A stretch of 64,000 bases of DNA from positions 2,542,001 to 2,606,000 of the forward strand of contig NZ_CP125295.1 in the NCBI RefSeq assembly GCF_030412785.1. Direction: 5' to 3'. Numbering within the stretch: the first letter of the stretch is position 1; each line of letters starts with the position of its first letter. Shown one piece after another: positions 31,898-40,417 of this stretch. The DNA is from Paraburkholderia sabiae (GTDB lineage: Bacteria; Pseudomonadota; Gammaproteobacteria; Burkholderiales; Burkholderiaceae). Position numbers and translations under genes: made by a program. A model generated the notes under the pieces. It worked only from the letters and a program-made list of their open reading frames with translations, did no database searches and was not told the DNA's origin.

Positions 31898-33025
31898 ATG
31901 CCGCTCGCTCGACTGCTTCTCTGCATTCTCCAGTGTACGTTCGCGGCCGCAGTGCTTTCGCCCGCGATCGCGGTCGCCGTCAACCTGCCAGCCGGATCGC
32001 AACGCTATGCATCCGCTTCGCGCGACGCGGGCCCAGGCGATTCCGCTTCGCCACACGCGCTGAAAGCCGGCATCGAGCGTCTGCGCACCGGAACGTGGTG
32101 GGAAGCCAATCGCAAGATCCGCCCGGAACTTGCGCAAGTCGGCGACCTGATGTTCCTCCTGCCGCTTGCCGACAGGAAGCTCGAACCATCGTCGGATGCG
32201 ATCGGCCGCGTACAGCGTCTGCGCGAAGCGCTGCGTAGCCACCTGATACGCGAACCTGCCGGATGGACCCGCCTCGTTGCGCAGGTACGGGCAACGCGCA
32301 TGAAGGCCGGCGATGCGTCAGCCGTGCTGCTCGCCGACGCGCTCGTCAACGAAGTCCGCTACCGCGATGGAACCGACGGCAGCTACTACTCTCCGGCAAG
32401 GTTCTTTGCCGAAAGCGGCGTGTGCAAGGATTTCGCCGTCGCCAAATACCTGCTACTGCGCGACGCGGGTTTCGACATCGCGCGGCTGCGTCTCGTGTCG
32501 CTCGCGCCGCGCTACAACAACACGGCGGACGACTGGCACGTCATCCTCGTCGTACAGGTCGACAACGCGAGCGAACCGCTCGTGCTCGATTCACCGGGTG
32601 TATCGACCGCGAAGCGCGCCGCCGATACGGTTAACGAAGCATCGGCCTCAAGCGGTCCGTCCGCGCTGCTCAGTGCGATCCTCGCCGGCCGCGTGCCCGC
32701 CGAGGGGGTGCTGCGCGCGCCCGTCGGACCGCTTGCCACGCCCGTCAGCCGGTCAGGCCAGGCGCGCAGGCCGCTCGCGACCGTGTTCAACGAACAGGGC
32801 AGCCGGTCGTTCGAGCGCGCTGCGCCGGGCGCCCAACGGCGCGCGTCGGCGGCCAGGCGAAGCGCGAACACGACGTATGTCGACGAAATGGGCGAGTCAT
32901 GGGAAGTCGACGGCTCCGGGACGTTTCCGAAGTGGCACATTGCCGTTGACCCGGCTGACGCGCTGGCGAAGCCAGGTCAGGCGTCACGGTTAATAAGCGT
33001 GGCGGATGCGGGCGTCCGGCCATAG
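31898..33025 (+). CDS. LapG-like periplasmic transglutaminase-type cysteine protease (BTLCP)
   Basis: 375 residues with an N-terminal signal peptide (MPLARLLLCILQ, cleavage probably after AIAVA near residue 27). The bacterial transglutaminase-like cysteine protease triad is Cys176 in GVCKDFAVAKY, His214 in DDWHVILVV and Asp231 in LVLDSPG. LapG-type members cleave surface adhesins under c-di-GMP control through LapD. No lapD-like gene or large adhesin is adjacent, so the substrate is open. The C-terminal 120 residues beyond the domain are low-complexity and arginine-rich, longer than typical LapG. A perfect hairpin lies just upstream. Confidence 0.85.
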   Translation: MPLARLLLCILQCTFAAAVLSPAIAVAVNLPAGSQRYASASRDAGPGDSASPHALKAGIERLRTGTWWEANRKIRPELAQVGDLMFLLPLADRKLEPSSDAIGRVQRLREALRSHLIREPAGWTRLVAQVRATRMKAGDASAVLLADALVNEVRYRDGTDGSYYSPARFFAESGVCKDFAVAKYLLLRDAGFDIARLRLVSLAPRYNNTADDWHVILVVQVDNASEPLVLDSPGVSTAKRAADTVNEASASSGPSALLSAILAGRVPAEGVLRAPVGPLATPVSRSGQARRPLATVFNEQGSRSFERAAPGAQRRASAARRSANTTYVDEMGESWEVDGSGTFPKWHIAVDPADALAKPGQASRLISVADAGVRP

Positions 33026-33098
33026 GAGCATTGGTATCACGGAGGTCATTCCCGGACCATGCGGACGCTCTTCGCATTGGCGTACTCCGCGCGACTTA

Positions 33099-33127
33099 TC
33101 CTCTAGCCATTTCGGATGGCTAGAGGA
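33099..33127. terminator. Bidirectional terminator, perfect 12-bp stem
   Basis: TCCTCTAGCCAT at 33099-33110 pairs perfectly with ATGGCTAGAGGA at 33116-33127 around the loop TTCGG. It lies between the plus-strand protease gene and the convergent HPP gene, where a shared terminator is expected. There is no long T-run, so the stability of the hairpin is the main argument. Confidence 0.7.
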
Positions 33128-33132
33128 CAACG

Positions 33133-33645
33133 TCAGTTCCATCGCAGTGGCCATGAGCCGCGTTTAATCGTAGTCCAGTAGACCCAGCCAATTGCAACCA
33201 GCGCGACTGCCCCTGACATCGTCGGCAACACCAGAAAAGACCAGCCAGGTTGAGCGGCGAAGATGATCACCGGGTTGCTTCCGGCAGGTGGGTGAACGGT
33301 CCGCGTGATCATCATCAGCATCAGGGCGCACGCGGCCGCAGCGGCCATGGGAACGTACCCCGGACCAAACAGGTGCAAACAGAGCAGACCCGTCAGGGTC
33401 GTCAAAACGTGACCACCGACGATGTTGCGCGGTTGTGAGAATGGACTGGCCGGGAAGCCGAACAGCAGCACACAGGTTGCTCCAAACGAGCCGAGAATCC
33501 ATGGCTGGGCAGTTCTGGTCGCGAGCATTCCCACGAGAGCCAGGGCGATGAATCCGCCCAGGCCGGCGAGCAGTATGCTGCCGGCCTGGGCACGCCACGT
33601 CGAGGCCCCGCTATCGCCAGCAGGAGCAGCGGACGGGATGGTCAT
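33133..33645 (-). CDS. HPP-family integral membrane protein
   Basis: 170 residues, four to five hydrophobic helices, ending in a short basic tail. The family signature HPPAGSNPVI lies near residue 120, preceded by the helix LMLMMITRTV. Plant and cyanobacterial HPP proteins have been linked to nitrite transport; the bacterial function is otherwise little known. The gene begins 5 bases after the formate dehydrogenase stop, so the two are co-transcribed. A role in moving a small anion such as formate is an inference from that pairing. Confidence 0.87.
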   Translation of the reverse strand: MTIPSAAPAGDSGASTWRAQAGSILLAGLGGFIALALVGMLATRTAQPWILGSFGATCVLLFGFPASPFSQPRNIVGGHVLTTLTGLLCLHLFGPGYVPMAAAAACALMLMMITRTVHPPAGSNPVIIFAAQPGWSFLVLPTMSGAVALVAIGWVYWTTIKRGSWPLRWN

Positions 33646-33650
33646 AGGGC

Positions 33651-34853
33651 TTAGCCTTTCTTGAAGCGAGCCGCTTCTTCCGATCCTTTCGTCGCGTTGC
33701 CCGCGCTGTATGAATGCGCGCCGACGCCTGCGAGCTTGCCGCCTTGTACGATGAGATATTCATCGCGGATCGGGCGTCCTTCGAAATAACACTCGAGGAT
33801 TTCGCGTGTGCCTGCTGCGTATCGAGCCTGCGCCGAGAGGCTGGTGCCCGAAATGTGCGGCGTCATACCCTGGTGCGGCATGCTGCGCCACGGGTGATCC
33901 GCGGGTGCAGGCTGCGGGAACCACACGTCGCCGCCGTAGCCCGCCAGCTGACCGCTCTTCAGCGCATCGACGATTGCATCGCGATCGCACAGCTTGCCGC
34001 GTGCCGTATTGATCAGGTAAGCGCCGCGCTTGAAGTTCTTCAGCGTGTTCGCATTGATCATGTGTTCCGTTTCCGGGTGCAACGGGCAGTTCAGCGTCAC
34101 GACGTCACACACCTTCGTCAGGCTCTCGAGGCTAGTGTGATGCGTGAGGTTGAGTTCCTTCTCCACGGATTCGGGCAGACGGTGGCGATCGAGGTAGTGC
34201 AGCTTCATGTCGAACGGCTTGAGCAGCCGCAGGACGCGCAGTCCGATCCGGCCGGCGGCGACGGTACCCACGTGCATCCCTTCGACGTCGTACGAGCGCT
34301 CGACGCAATCGGCAATGTTCCAGCCGCCTTTGTTGGCCCAGTCATGGGACGGAATATAGTTGCGGACGAGAGCAAGCGTGGTCATCACGACGTGTTCGGC
34401 GACGCTATTGCTGTTGCAGTACGTGACTTCCGCAACGGTGATGCCCCGATCCATCGCAGCCTGCAAATCGGTGTGGTCGGAACCGATACCCGCCGTGACG
34501 ATCATCTTGAGCCTGGGTGCCTTCGCAATACGCTCGGCGGTCATATATGCAGGCCAGAACGGCTGCGAAATGACAATTTCTGCGTCATGCAGTTCGCGGT
34601 CGAGCACGCTGTCGGCGCCGTCTTTACTGGACGTCACGACCAGCTGATGGTCTTTCGATTCCAGATATTTGCGCAGGCCCAGTTCGCCCGACACGCATCC
34701 CAGCAGATGCCCCGGTGTGAAATCGATCGCCTTGGGAGTCGGCGTGGTCTGTCCGTCCGGATAGCGCGTGATTTCCGGAATGGTGTCACGCGCATATTGC
34801 TTCGGCATACCGTTGACCGGATCGTCGTACAACACACAAACAATTTTCGCCAC
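33651..34853 (-). CDS. fdh: NAD-dependent formate dehydrogenase (single-subunit)
   Basis: Oxidises formate to CO2 with NAD+, cytosolic and metal-free. From the GTG at 34853 (preceded by GGAGAC) the protein has 400 residues, matching the well-known Pseudomonas enzyme. Key regions are IVTAGIGSDHTDLQAAM, YCNSNSVAEHVV, the Rossmann segment AAGRIGLRVL with Asp in YLDRHRLP (NAD specificity), NTARGKLCDRDA and the catalytic histidine in MTPHISGTSL. An in-frame upstream extension to 34895 lacks family similarity. Forms an operon with the HPP membrane protein. Likely supplies NADH from formate produced by C1 catabolism. Confidence 0.95.
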   Translation of the reverse strand: MAKIVCVLYDDPVNGMPKQYARDTIPEITRYPDGQTTPTPKAIDFTPGHLLGCVSGELGLRKYLESKDHQLVVTSSKDGADSVLDRELHDAEIVISQPFWPAYMTAERIAKAPRLKMIVTAGIGSDHTDLQAAMDRGITVAEVTYCNSNSVAEHVVMTTLALVRNYIPSHDWANKGGWNIADCVERSYDVEGMHVGTVAAGRIGLRVLRLLKPFDMKLHYLDRHRLPESVEKELNLTHHTSLESLTKVCDVVTLNCPLHPETEHMINANTLKNFKRGAYLINTARGKLCDRDAIVDALKSGQLAGYGGDVWFPQPAPADHPWRSMPHQGMTPHISGTSLSAQARYAAGTREILECYFEGRPIRDEYLIVQGGKLAGVGAHSYSAGNATKGSEEAARFKKG

Positions 34854-35053
34854 GATTTCTGTCTCCGCTCTGAAGGAATAGGAACCGGGTGCCATGGGGC
34901 TGCCCGCGTACGATCGCGCTGCTTGCGGCCGATCGACGCACAGAGTGTTGACCAGAGGCGTGGCGAAGGTCTAATCGTTTCGACGTATGACTTGATAAAG
35001 GAGACTTATGAAGGGCGAGTCGCTCAAACCGAGGGGGTTCTGAATCCATGCCT

Positions 35054-36118
35054 TCAGGTCTTGCTACTGTGACCCATCACAGTTGAGTACTTCAGCGAAT
35101 CTTCGTCCGGTCCCCAGGATTGAATTTTCAAGCCTGTACCGTTGCTGTTGGATGTGTGACTTGTGGTTATCGACTGGTCGGTCACCGTCTCATCCTTTTG
35201 TTCCCAGCGTGACGATTGGTTTCCGGATGCTTCCTGCGTCTTAACCCATTTTTGGGGTAGCGCGACGCTTTTTCCTGAAGGCCCTTTCGTTTCAACAGTT
35301 GTATTGGACGAAGCCGTCAGCCGATCCATTTCGGTCGTGACGTCCTTGATCTCGCTTCGTCCGATCGGGCGGATATTTTCGTCTTGCCGAGCTTGTGGCT
35401 CCGGAGCGGGTCGTCCTGCTGACTTGTCGGCCAGAGCGATGCGCCCTTTTTTTGACTCATCCGTCTTGAAGACATACGCCGACTCGAACCGGCTTTTTGA
35501 CTGCAGGTCCCGCAGTTCGCCATTCAACCTCTGAAATTCCGGGTGGCTCTTCAACATGCCCGCCCGGCCCGCCGCTTTCTCAGCTTCCCTCAGATCCGCC
35601 AGAGCACTTTTCCTGGCTTCGATTTCTGCACTGTAGCGAGGGCCGTGCGCAACCACGCCGAGCTTATCCGGATTGAACGAGGCTTGAGACGCACCCACCT
35701 TGGCTGCAATCACAGAACCCGGCAGGCTTTTATGTGGCCCCATCGCCGCATCTGGCTTCAGGCGCGCGTCGACATTGGACACGGGAGGTCTTCCATAGCC
35801 ATAGTCAACAACGTGAACAAGCCCCTGGTTACGCCCGCTTGCCGCCTGATTCCATTTTTCGAATGCGGATTGCTCATCACTTCTGCGAGCAATGAGCGGC
35901 GCGATGGCCTCCTGCTCCGCCTTGTATTTCGATGGTGTCCCCGCTCGAAACTGCATCTTTGGCGGCGGCGCCTTTTCTGTCAAGCCGGCCAATGCCGCCG
36001 GCGCAGAGGCTGAGCGGGAAACCTTGGGACGGGCTTGTGCAGCTGGCCCCTCCATGCCGTGGTTGCTTGTCGTCGCAGGGACGCTTGAAGGAGCTCGTGT
36101 TCGATTGATAGTGGTCAT
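35054..36118 (-). CDS. Hypothetical protein, candidate type III secretion effector
   Basis: 354 residues from ATG 36118, which has GGAG 5 bases upstream. Not recognised as a named family. It is hydrophilic throughout with no membrane segment. The first 50 residues are rich in Ser, Thr, Pro and Ala (TINRTRAPSSVPATTSN), the usual composition of type III secretion signals. The body is charged, with a helical region around AEIEARKSALADLREAEKAA and a Ser/Thr-rich end. A PIP-box-like element lies 144 bases upstream. An in-frame TTG at 36211 would add a signal-peptide-like leader, but its ribosome site is poor. Lower GC than neighbouring genes. Confidence 0.65.
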   Translation of the reverse strand: MTTINRTRAPSSVPATTSNHGMEGPAAQARPKVSRSASAPAALAGLTEKAPPPKMQFRAGTPSKYKAEQEAIAPLIARRSDEQSAFEKWNQAASGRNQGLVHVVDYGYGRPPVSNVDARLKPDAAMGPHKSLPGSVIAAKVGASQASFNPDKLGVVAHGPRYSAEIEARKSALADLREAEKAAGRAGMLKSHPEFQRLNGELRDLQSKSRFESAYVFKTDESKKGRIALADKSAGRPAPEPQARQDENIRPIGRSEIKDVTTEMDRLTASSNTTVETKGPSGKSVALPQKWVKTQEASGNQSSRWEQKDETVTDQSITTSHTSNSNGTGLKIQSWGPDEDSLKYSTVMGHSSKT

Positions 36119-36261
36119 TCCTTCTCCAGAATTGTTTCGTCGTTCTTGTGCCGAACCGGGAGCACAAGCGAAGGACACGGTCGCCGCTACAAGCAGTGGC
36201 ACGGACCTCAAGGCTCATCCAGCATATGGTCGCGCAAGGTCGTACGCTTGATTGCGTCTAT

Positions 36262-36286
36262 CCGAAGTGATACTGGTATTTGCGAA
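36262..36286 (-). promoter_or_regulatory. PIP/hrpII-box-like promoter element
   Basis: On the minus strand the sequence is TTCGC, 15 bases, TTCGG. This is an exact match to the plant-inducible-promoter box TTCGB-N15-TTCGB bound by HrpX/HrpB-type activators in Xanthomonas and Ralstonia. A weak minus-10-like GACCAT follows about 31 bases downstream, near 36231-36226. About one chance match is expected in 64 kb, so only its position upstream of the effector-like gene makes it notable. Confidence 0.5.
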
Positions 36287-36614
36287 ACAACCTGTCTTTA
36301 CGAACCAATGGTCGGCAATCGGCGCCGGCGCGTGGTGTATCTGTATGTCGAGCGCTTGGGAACATGGCTGCGCTCGAGGGTTGCCTGGTTGCGCGGCTGC
36401 ACTACACTCTATTGTGCGATCCGCCGTAAGCTGTCGAGACGGGCGTGGGTTCGCGGGCCTGACGGTCCTGAACGGCCCTCGGGCGACGAACGGCGAGTGA
36501 TCTTCCGAGTCAGTCGCTGCCTTATACGCAGCCGATAGCATCCCGGGCAACGCCTGTCGCATCCTGTTTCGACCTTTCCATCCGCAACCATATGCAGTGA
36601 ATGGAGGCTTCGAG
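36287..36614. other. Intergenic stretch, no gene seen
   Basis: About 330 bases between the PIP-like element and the carrier gene at 36615. I see no supported frame. The right end should hold the promoter of the carrier operon, but no box is clear. GGAGG at 36603-36607 is the ribosome site for the ATG at 36615. Confidence 0.55.
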
Positions 36615-37922
36615 ATGAACAGAAAGAATGCCGCGGCCATCTGGATTCTGATCGCGATGCTCGTCGGCATCGCGATCGGCTATATGATCTACACGAGCTT
36701 TCCGGACAGGAAGAGCGCGACGGAGATCGCGGGCTACATCTCGCTGGTGTCGGACGTGTTCCTGCGTCTGATCAAGATGGTGATCGGCCCGCTCGTCTTT
36801 TCTACACTCGTCGTCGGCATTGCGCACATGGGCGATGCCGCCTCGGTTGGGCGTGTGTTCGCGAAAGCGCTAGGCTGGTTCATCACCGCGTCGCTGATCT
36901 CGCTGCTTCTCGGCCTGTTGATGTCCAATCTGCTCAAGCCTGGCGAGAATCTCGGGCTGCCTTTGCCCGACATCGGCGCATCAGCGAACCTGGCGACTGC
37001 CAAGTTCACGCTCAAGGACTTCGTCGGTCACATGGTCCCAAGGTCCTTCGCGGAGTCGATGGCCAACAACGAGATTCTGCAGATCGTCGTGTTCTCGATG
37101 TTCTTCGGCATCGCGCTTGCCGCGCTCGGTGAGAAAGGCAAGGTTCTCGTGGCCGCGATCGATCAGCTTTCGCACGTCATGCTCAAGATCACCGGCTACG
37201 TGATGAAGCTCGCCCCGCTGGCAGTGCTCGCGGCGATGGCCGCAACCGTGGCGGTCAACGGCCTGACGATTCTGCTGAAGTTCGCGGTCTTCATGGGGGA
37301 CTTCTACCTCAGCCTTTTTCTGTTGTGGGCGGTGCTGACGGCGGCCGGTTTCCTCTTTCTCGGGCCGCGCGTGTTCAAGCTGCTGGCGCTGATCAAGGAG
37401 GCCTTCATGCTTTCGTTTGCGACGGCAAGCTCCGAGGCCGCGTATCCGAAGATCCTCGACGCGCTCGACCGTTTCGGCGTGAAGCGCAAAATCTCCAGCT
37501 TCGTGATGCCGATGGGGTACTCGTTCAACCTCGACGGCTCGATGATGTACTGCACCTTCGCGACGCTGTTCATCGCCCAGGCGTACAACATGCACCTCTC
37601 ACTAGGCACGCAGCTGACGATGCTGCTGATCCTGATGCTGACGTCCAAAGGGATGGCGGGCGTGCCTCGCGCGTCGCTGGTCGTGATTGCCGCCACACTC
37701 AACCAGTTCGGCATCCCCGAAGCCGGATTGCTGCTGATTCTGGGCGTGGACACGTTCCTTGACATGGGCCGATCGGCTACAAACGCGGTGGGCAACTCGA
37801 TCGCGAGCGCGGTGGTCGCCAAGTGGGAAGGCGAACTGATGTCAGAAGCCGAGGCGCAGGCCAACGCGGCGCGCATCGACGCCGAGCTGGACGCGACGAT
37901 CGCCCATCCGGCAGAAAGCTGA
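36615..37922 (+). CDS. Dicarboxylate/amino acid:cation symporter (DAACS, GltP/DctA type)
   Basis: 435 residues, integral membrane. Family hallmarks: a serine-rich re-entrant motif SFATASSEAAYPKILDAL, the helix-7 motif SFNLDGSMMYCTFATLFIAQ and the C-terminal VDTFLDMGRSATNAVGNS. Substrates in the family are glutamate, aspartate or C4-dicarboxylates. ATG 36615 is chosen because GGAGG sits 7 bases upstream; the GTG at 36597 is an alternative. It is followed after 13 bases by a periplasmic binding protein, an unusual partner for a secondary carrier. Confidence 0.93.
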   Translation: MNRKNAAAIWILIAMLVGIAIGYMIYTSFPDRKSATEIAGYISLVSDVFLRLIKMVIGPLVFSTLVVGIAHMGDAASVGRVFAKALGWFITASLISLLLGLLMSNLLKPGENLGLPLPDIGASANLATAKFTLKDFVGHMVPRSFAESMANNEILQIVVFSMFFGIALAALGEKGKVLVAAIDQLSHVMLKITGYVMKLAPLAVLAAMAATVAVNGLTILLKFAVFMGDFYLSLFLLWAVLTAAGFLFLGPRVFKLLALIKEAFMLSFATASSEAAYPKILDALDRFGVKRKISSFVMPMGYSFNLDGSMMYCTFATLFIAQAYNMHLSLGTQLTMLLILMLTSKGMAGVPRASLVVIAATLNQFGIPEAGLLLILGVDTFLDMGRSATNAVGNSIASAVVAKWEGELMSEAEAQANAARIDAELDATIAHPAES

Positions 37923-37935
37923 CAGGGACCGAGCC

Positions 37936-38883
37936 ATGAAGACGCAGCGATTCTGGTCGGTGCTGGCCATCGCGGGGCTGCTGATGGCCGGTGCCACAGT
38001 GGGGGCGCAGGAGGACACGAAGCTGTCGCGCCCGGTTCCCGACAGCTTCGCGCCGGCGGCGCTGACGGGCACGCTGTCCAAGGTGCGAGAGAGCGGCACC
38101 ATCGCGCTCGGCTACCGCGAGTCGTCCGTGCCGTTTTCCTGGCTGAACACGCGCAAGGAGCCGATCGGCTATTCGATCGAACTGTGCAAGGCACTGGTGT
38201 CGGCGATAGGAGACGCAGTCAACCGCACTTTGACCATCCAGTGGGTGCCTGTCACCCCCGAAAACCGCATTGACGCGGTGGTCAGCGGCCGGGTGGATCT
38301 GGAGTGCGGTTCTACGACCAGCAACGTGGAACGTCAGAAACGTGTGGCCTTCTCTCCGATCATCTTCGTTGCCGGCACCAAAGTGATGGTAAAGAAAGGT
38401 TCGCCAATCGGCTCGTTCCGCGATCTCGCGGGCAGAAGGGTTGCGGTGACGGCCGGCACCACGAACGAGAAGGCGCTGCGCGATCTGGACAGGAAGTTCA
38501 GGCTCGGGATTCAGTTGCAGGTGGTGCCCGACCATGCGCAGGGCTTCGCGCAGGTGGCCGACGGACAGGCCGACGCGTTTGCCACCGACGACGTACTGCT
38601 GTATGGCTTGATCGCGGAGCATGCCGGCGAGCGGGGTGAGTATCGCGTTGTCGGCGATTATCTGTCTTATGACCCGTATGGGATCATGTTCCGCAAGGAC
38701 GACCCGCAGCTCGCGCAAGTGGTGAAGGATACCTTCCAGGAACTCGCGGCGGACGGAGAAATCGACCGTCAATACAAGCGGTGGTTCTTGCGCCGCCTGC
38801 CGTCGGGCACCAGCCTCAACCTGCCGATGAGTGCGCAGCTTGCGGCCATCATTCAGACGATGGCCGGTGGCGAGGCGCAGTGA
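37936..38883 (+). CDS. Periplasmic amino-acid binding protein (GltI-like, family 3)
   Basis: 315 residues with a signal peptide (MKTQRFWSVLAIAGLLMAGA, cleavage near VGAQ at residue 24). The solute-binding family 3 fold is recognisable from TLSKVRESGTIALGYRESSV, PIGYSIELCKAL, DAVVSGRVDLECGSTTSNVE and GRRVAVTAGTTNEKAL. Closest in style to glutamate/aspartate-binding GltI. No ABC permease or ATPase follows. Instead it is tightly linked to the DAACS carrier upstream, so it may feed a distant ABC system, assist sensing, or cooperate with the carrier. Confidence 0.9.
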   Translation: MKTQRFWSVLAIAGLLMAGATVGAQEDTKLSRPVPDSFAPAALTGTLSKVRESGTIALGYRESSVPFSWLNTRKEPIGYSIELCKALVSAIGDAVNRTLTIQWVPVTPENRIDAVVSGRVDLECGSTTSNVERQKRVAFSPIIFVAGTKVMVKKGSPIGSFRDLAGRRVAVTAGTTNEKALRDLDRKFRLGIQLQVVPDHAQGFAQVADGQADAFATDDVLLYGLIAEHAGERGEYRVVGDYLSYDPYGIMFRKDDPQLAQVVKDTFQELAADGEIDRQYKRWFLRRLPSGTSLNLPMSAQLAAIIQTMAGGEAQ

Positions 38884-39360
38884 GCGCTACGCGGTAGATT
38901 AGCAATAGCACGTTCTCGGACGAAACGATGGATACGTGGCAAGCACCGCGTCGATATCCTGAGATTTCGACCTATACGAAGGCTATCTGTCTTATGCGAA
39001 CATCGTCGGCGCCAGCGATGGCATTCACGTGACCCGCAGAGGAATGGTCCGCTTTTGGACTGCGTCAGCGCGATCGTCAGTCCCATGGATGCCTGAAGTC
39101 GACCCTCCACTACCGCTCGTCACTCGAGCTTCCGATTGTCCGTCTAACCACACGGTTCACGAACGACCAGGACTTGCGAGCCGCCAAATCGAAATGGGTA
39201 CGGGATGTTGCTACGGCCGTTCTGACAACCAGGGCACCAGGAGGCGCCTTCGTCTTCTCGTGTTCGAAGCGCACTAATTCCAAGGTGACGACGATCTTCC
39301 CGTACGAACGGCATCGGCTGCTGACATGCAGCAGACCGATGCCCTTACAACAATGCGCGT
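38884..39360. other. Intergenic stretch, no gene seen
   Basis: The 477 bases between the binding protein and the convergent Tim44-like gene contain only short frames with no ribosome sites or recognisable motifs. No strong hairpin was found. It may hold decayed sequence; I see no support for any feature. Confidence 0.55.
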
Positions 39361-40326
39361 TTAGTGGCTGATCTGCTGGATACCCGCCAGGCGCCACGCT
39401 CGGCCGCCCTGCGCGTTCTTCACCAGATTCCAGATCTCCTGGAACGGCTCGGCAGTCTGTGCGTCGTCTTCTCGCATCTGACCGTAGAAGCGCACGCTGA
39501 CCAGCGTTTCATCGGCGTTGCTCTCCGTGCCCAGCACTTCGGCGTCGAGTTGCGTCACTTCTGTCACACCCGGCTTGCCGCCTTGAGCTTCCAGATCTTG
39601 CTTGAGCCGCATGAACATGTCGTGCGTCGTCAACTCGAACATGTCGCCCTGATCGTTCCGGTCCCACGCGCTCTGAAGGCGCATGAACAGGGTCTTCGCC
39701 GATGCCAGAAAGGCAGCCTGGTCGGACCCGGACACGAGCTCCGGAGCCTTCACGGCGCCTGCAACTCCCGTCGAACCCGTCGCGGCAGCCGGCCAGTTGT
39801 CCGACCGCGCGTCAGACCGCGCATGGCCAAACTGGTTGAACAGCGATGAACCGTTGGTCTGCTGCCGGTTTGCGGCGCCATGCCCATACGCCAGATCCGG
39901 ACGGCGTCGGTTGGCGATAAAGCGGAACAACATCACACCCGCGAGAACCACGAGGCCGATCAGCAGCGCATTCGACAGCATTTGCGCCAGCCCTTCACCC
40001 AGGCCAAACGACGACAGCAGTGCCGCAATGCCCAAGCCGGCCGCGAGGCCCGCAAGCGGGCCCATCCAGCGGTTACCTGCCGCGGCAGCAGGCGTCTGCG
40101 CGGTCTGTTGCGCCGGCTGGGCTTGCTGGCTTCGCTGCGTTTGTCCAGACGGCGACGCCGTCTGTGATTGACGCCCGATACTTTGACTGCCGCCCACCCG
40201 CTTCGCTTCGGCATCGTTCGATGCCACGGCGCCAAGCGCGAGCAGGCCCGCCAGACCGAGCGCCGCGGTCCCGCGCGTCACCGCGCCGGCAGCACGTCGA
40301 AGTTGATTGACGAATCGCGTGAACAT
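39361..40326 (-). CDS. Tim44-like domain protein
   Basis: 321 residues. An N-terminal hydrophobic segment (GLAGLLALGAVAS near residue 25) looks like a signal anchor or signal peptide. A Gln/Ala-rich low-complexity stretch follows (QTQRSQQAQPAQQTAQ). Then come hydrophobic segments GLAAGLGIAALLSSF and ALLIGLVVLAGVMLFRF near residues 110-145. The C-terminal Tim44-like domain spans about 200-321 and ends in QEIWNLVKNAQGGRAWRLAG. In bacteria such proteins are membrane-associated with unknown function. It is monocistronic on the minus strand. Confidence 0.88.
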   Translation of the reverse strand: MFTRFVNQLRRAAGAVTRGTAALGLAGLLALGAVASNDAEAKRVGGSQSIGRQSQTASPSGQTQRSQQAQPAQQTAQTPAAAAGNRWMGPLAGLAAGLGIAALLSSFGLGEGLAQMLSNALLIGLVVLAGVMLFRFIANRRRPDLAYGHGAANRQQTNGSSLFNQFGHARSDARSDNWPAAATGSTGVAGAVKAPELVSGSDQAAFLASAKTLFMRLQSAWDRNDQGDMFELTTHDMFMRLKQDLEAQGGKPGVTEVTQLDAEVLGTESNADETLVSVRFYGQMREDDAQTAEPFQEIWNLVKNAQGGRAWRLAGIQQISH

Positions 40327-40417
40327 AAAAAATCTCTCCAGTGGTAAATCGGTCTTCCTGCATCGCGCGCCCTGAAAGCACGCATTTCAAATTACGAAAA
40401 GTAATATTTTGAGGTCG

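Noticed and set aside
33714-35072. 452-residue plus-strand open frame
   Set aside because: Antisense to formate dehydrogenase; no recognisable domain.
36119-36211. Signal-peptide-like leader on the effector candidate from TTG 36211
   Set aside because: Weak ribosome site compared with ATG 36118; kept as an alternative because it would change the secretion route.
38884-39360. Small frames of 65-95 residues on both strands
   Set aside because: No ribosome sites, motifs or consistent codon use; treated as intergenic.
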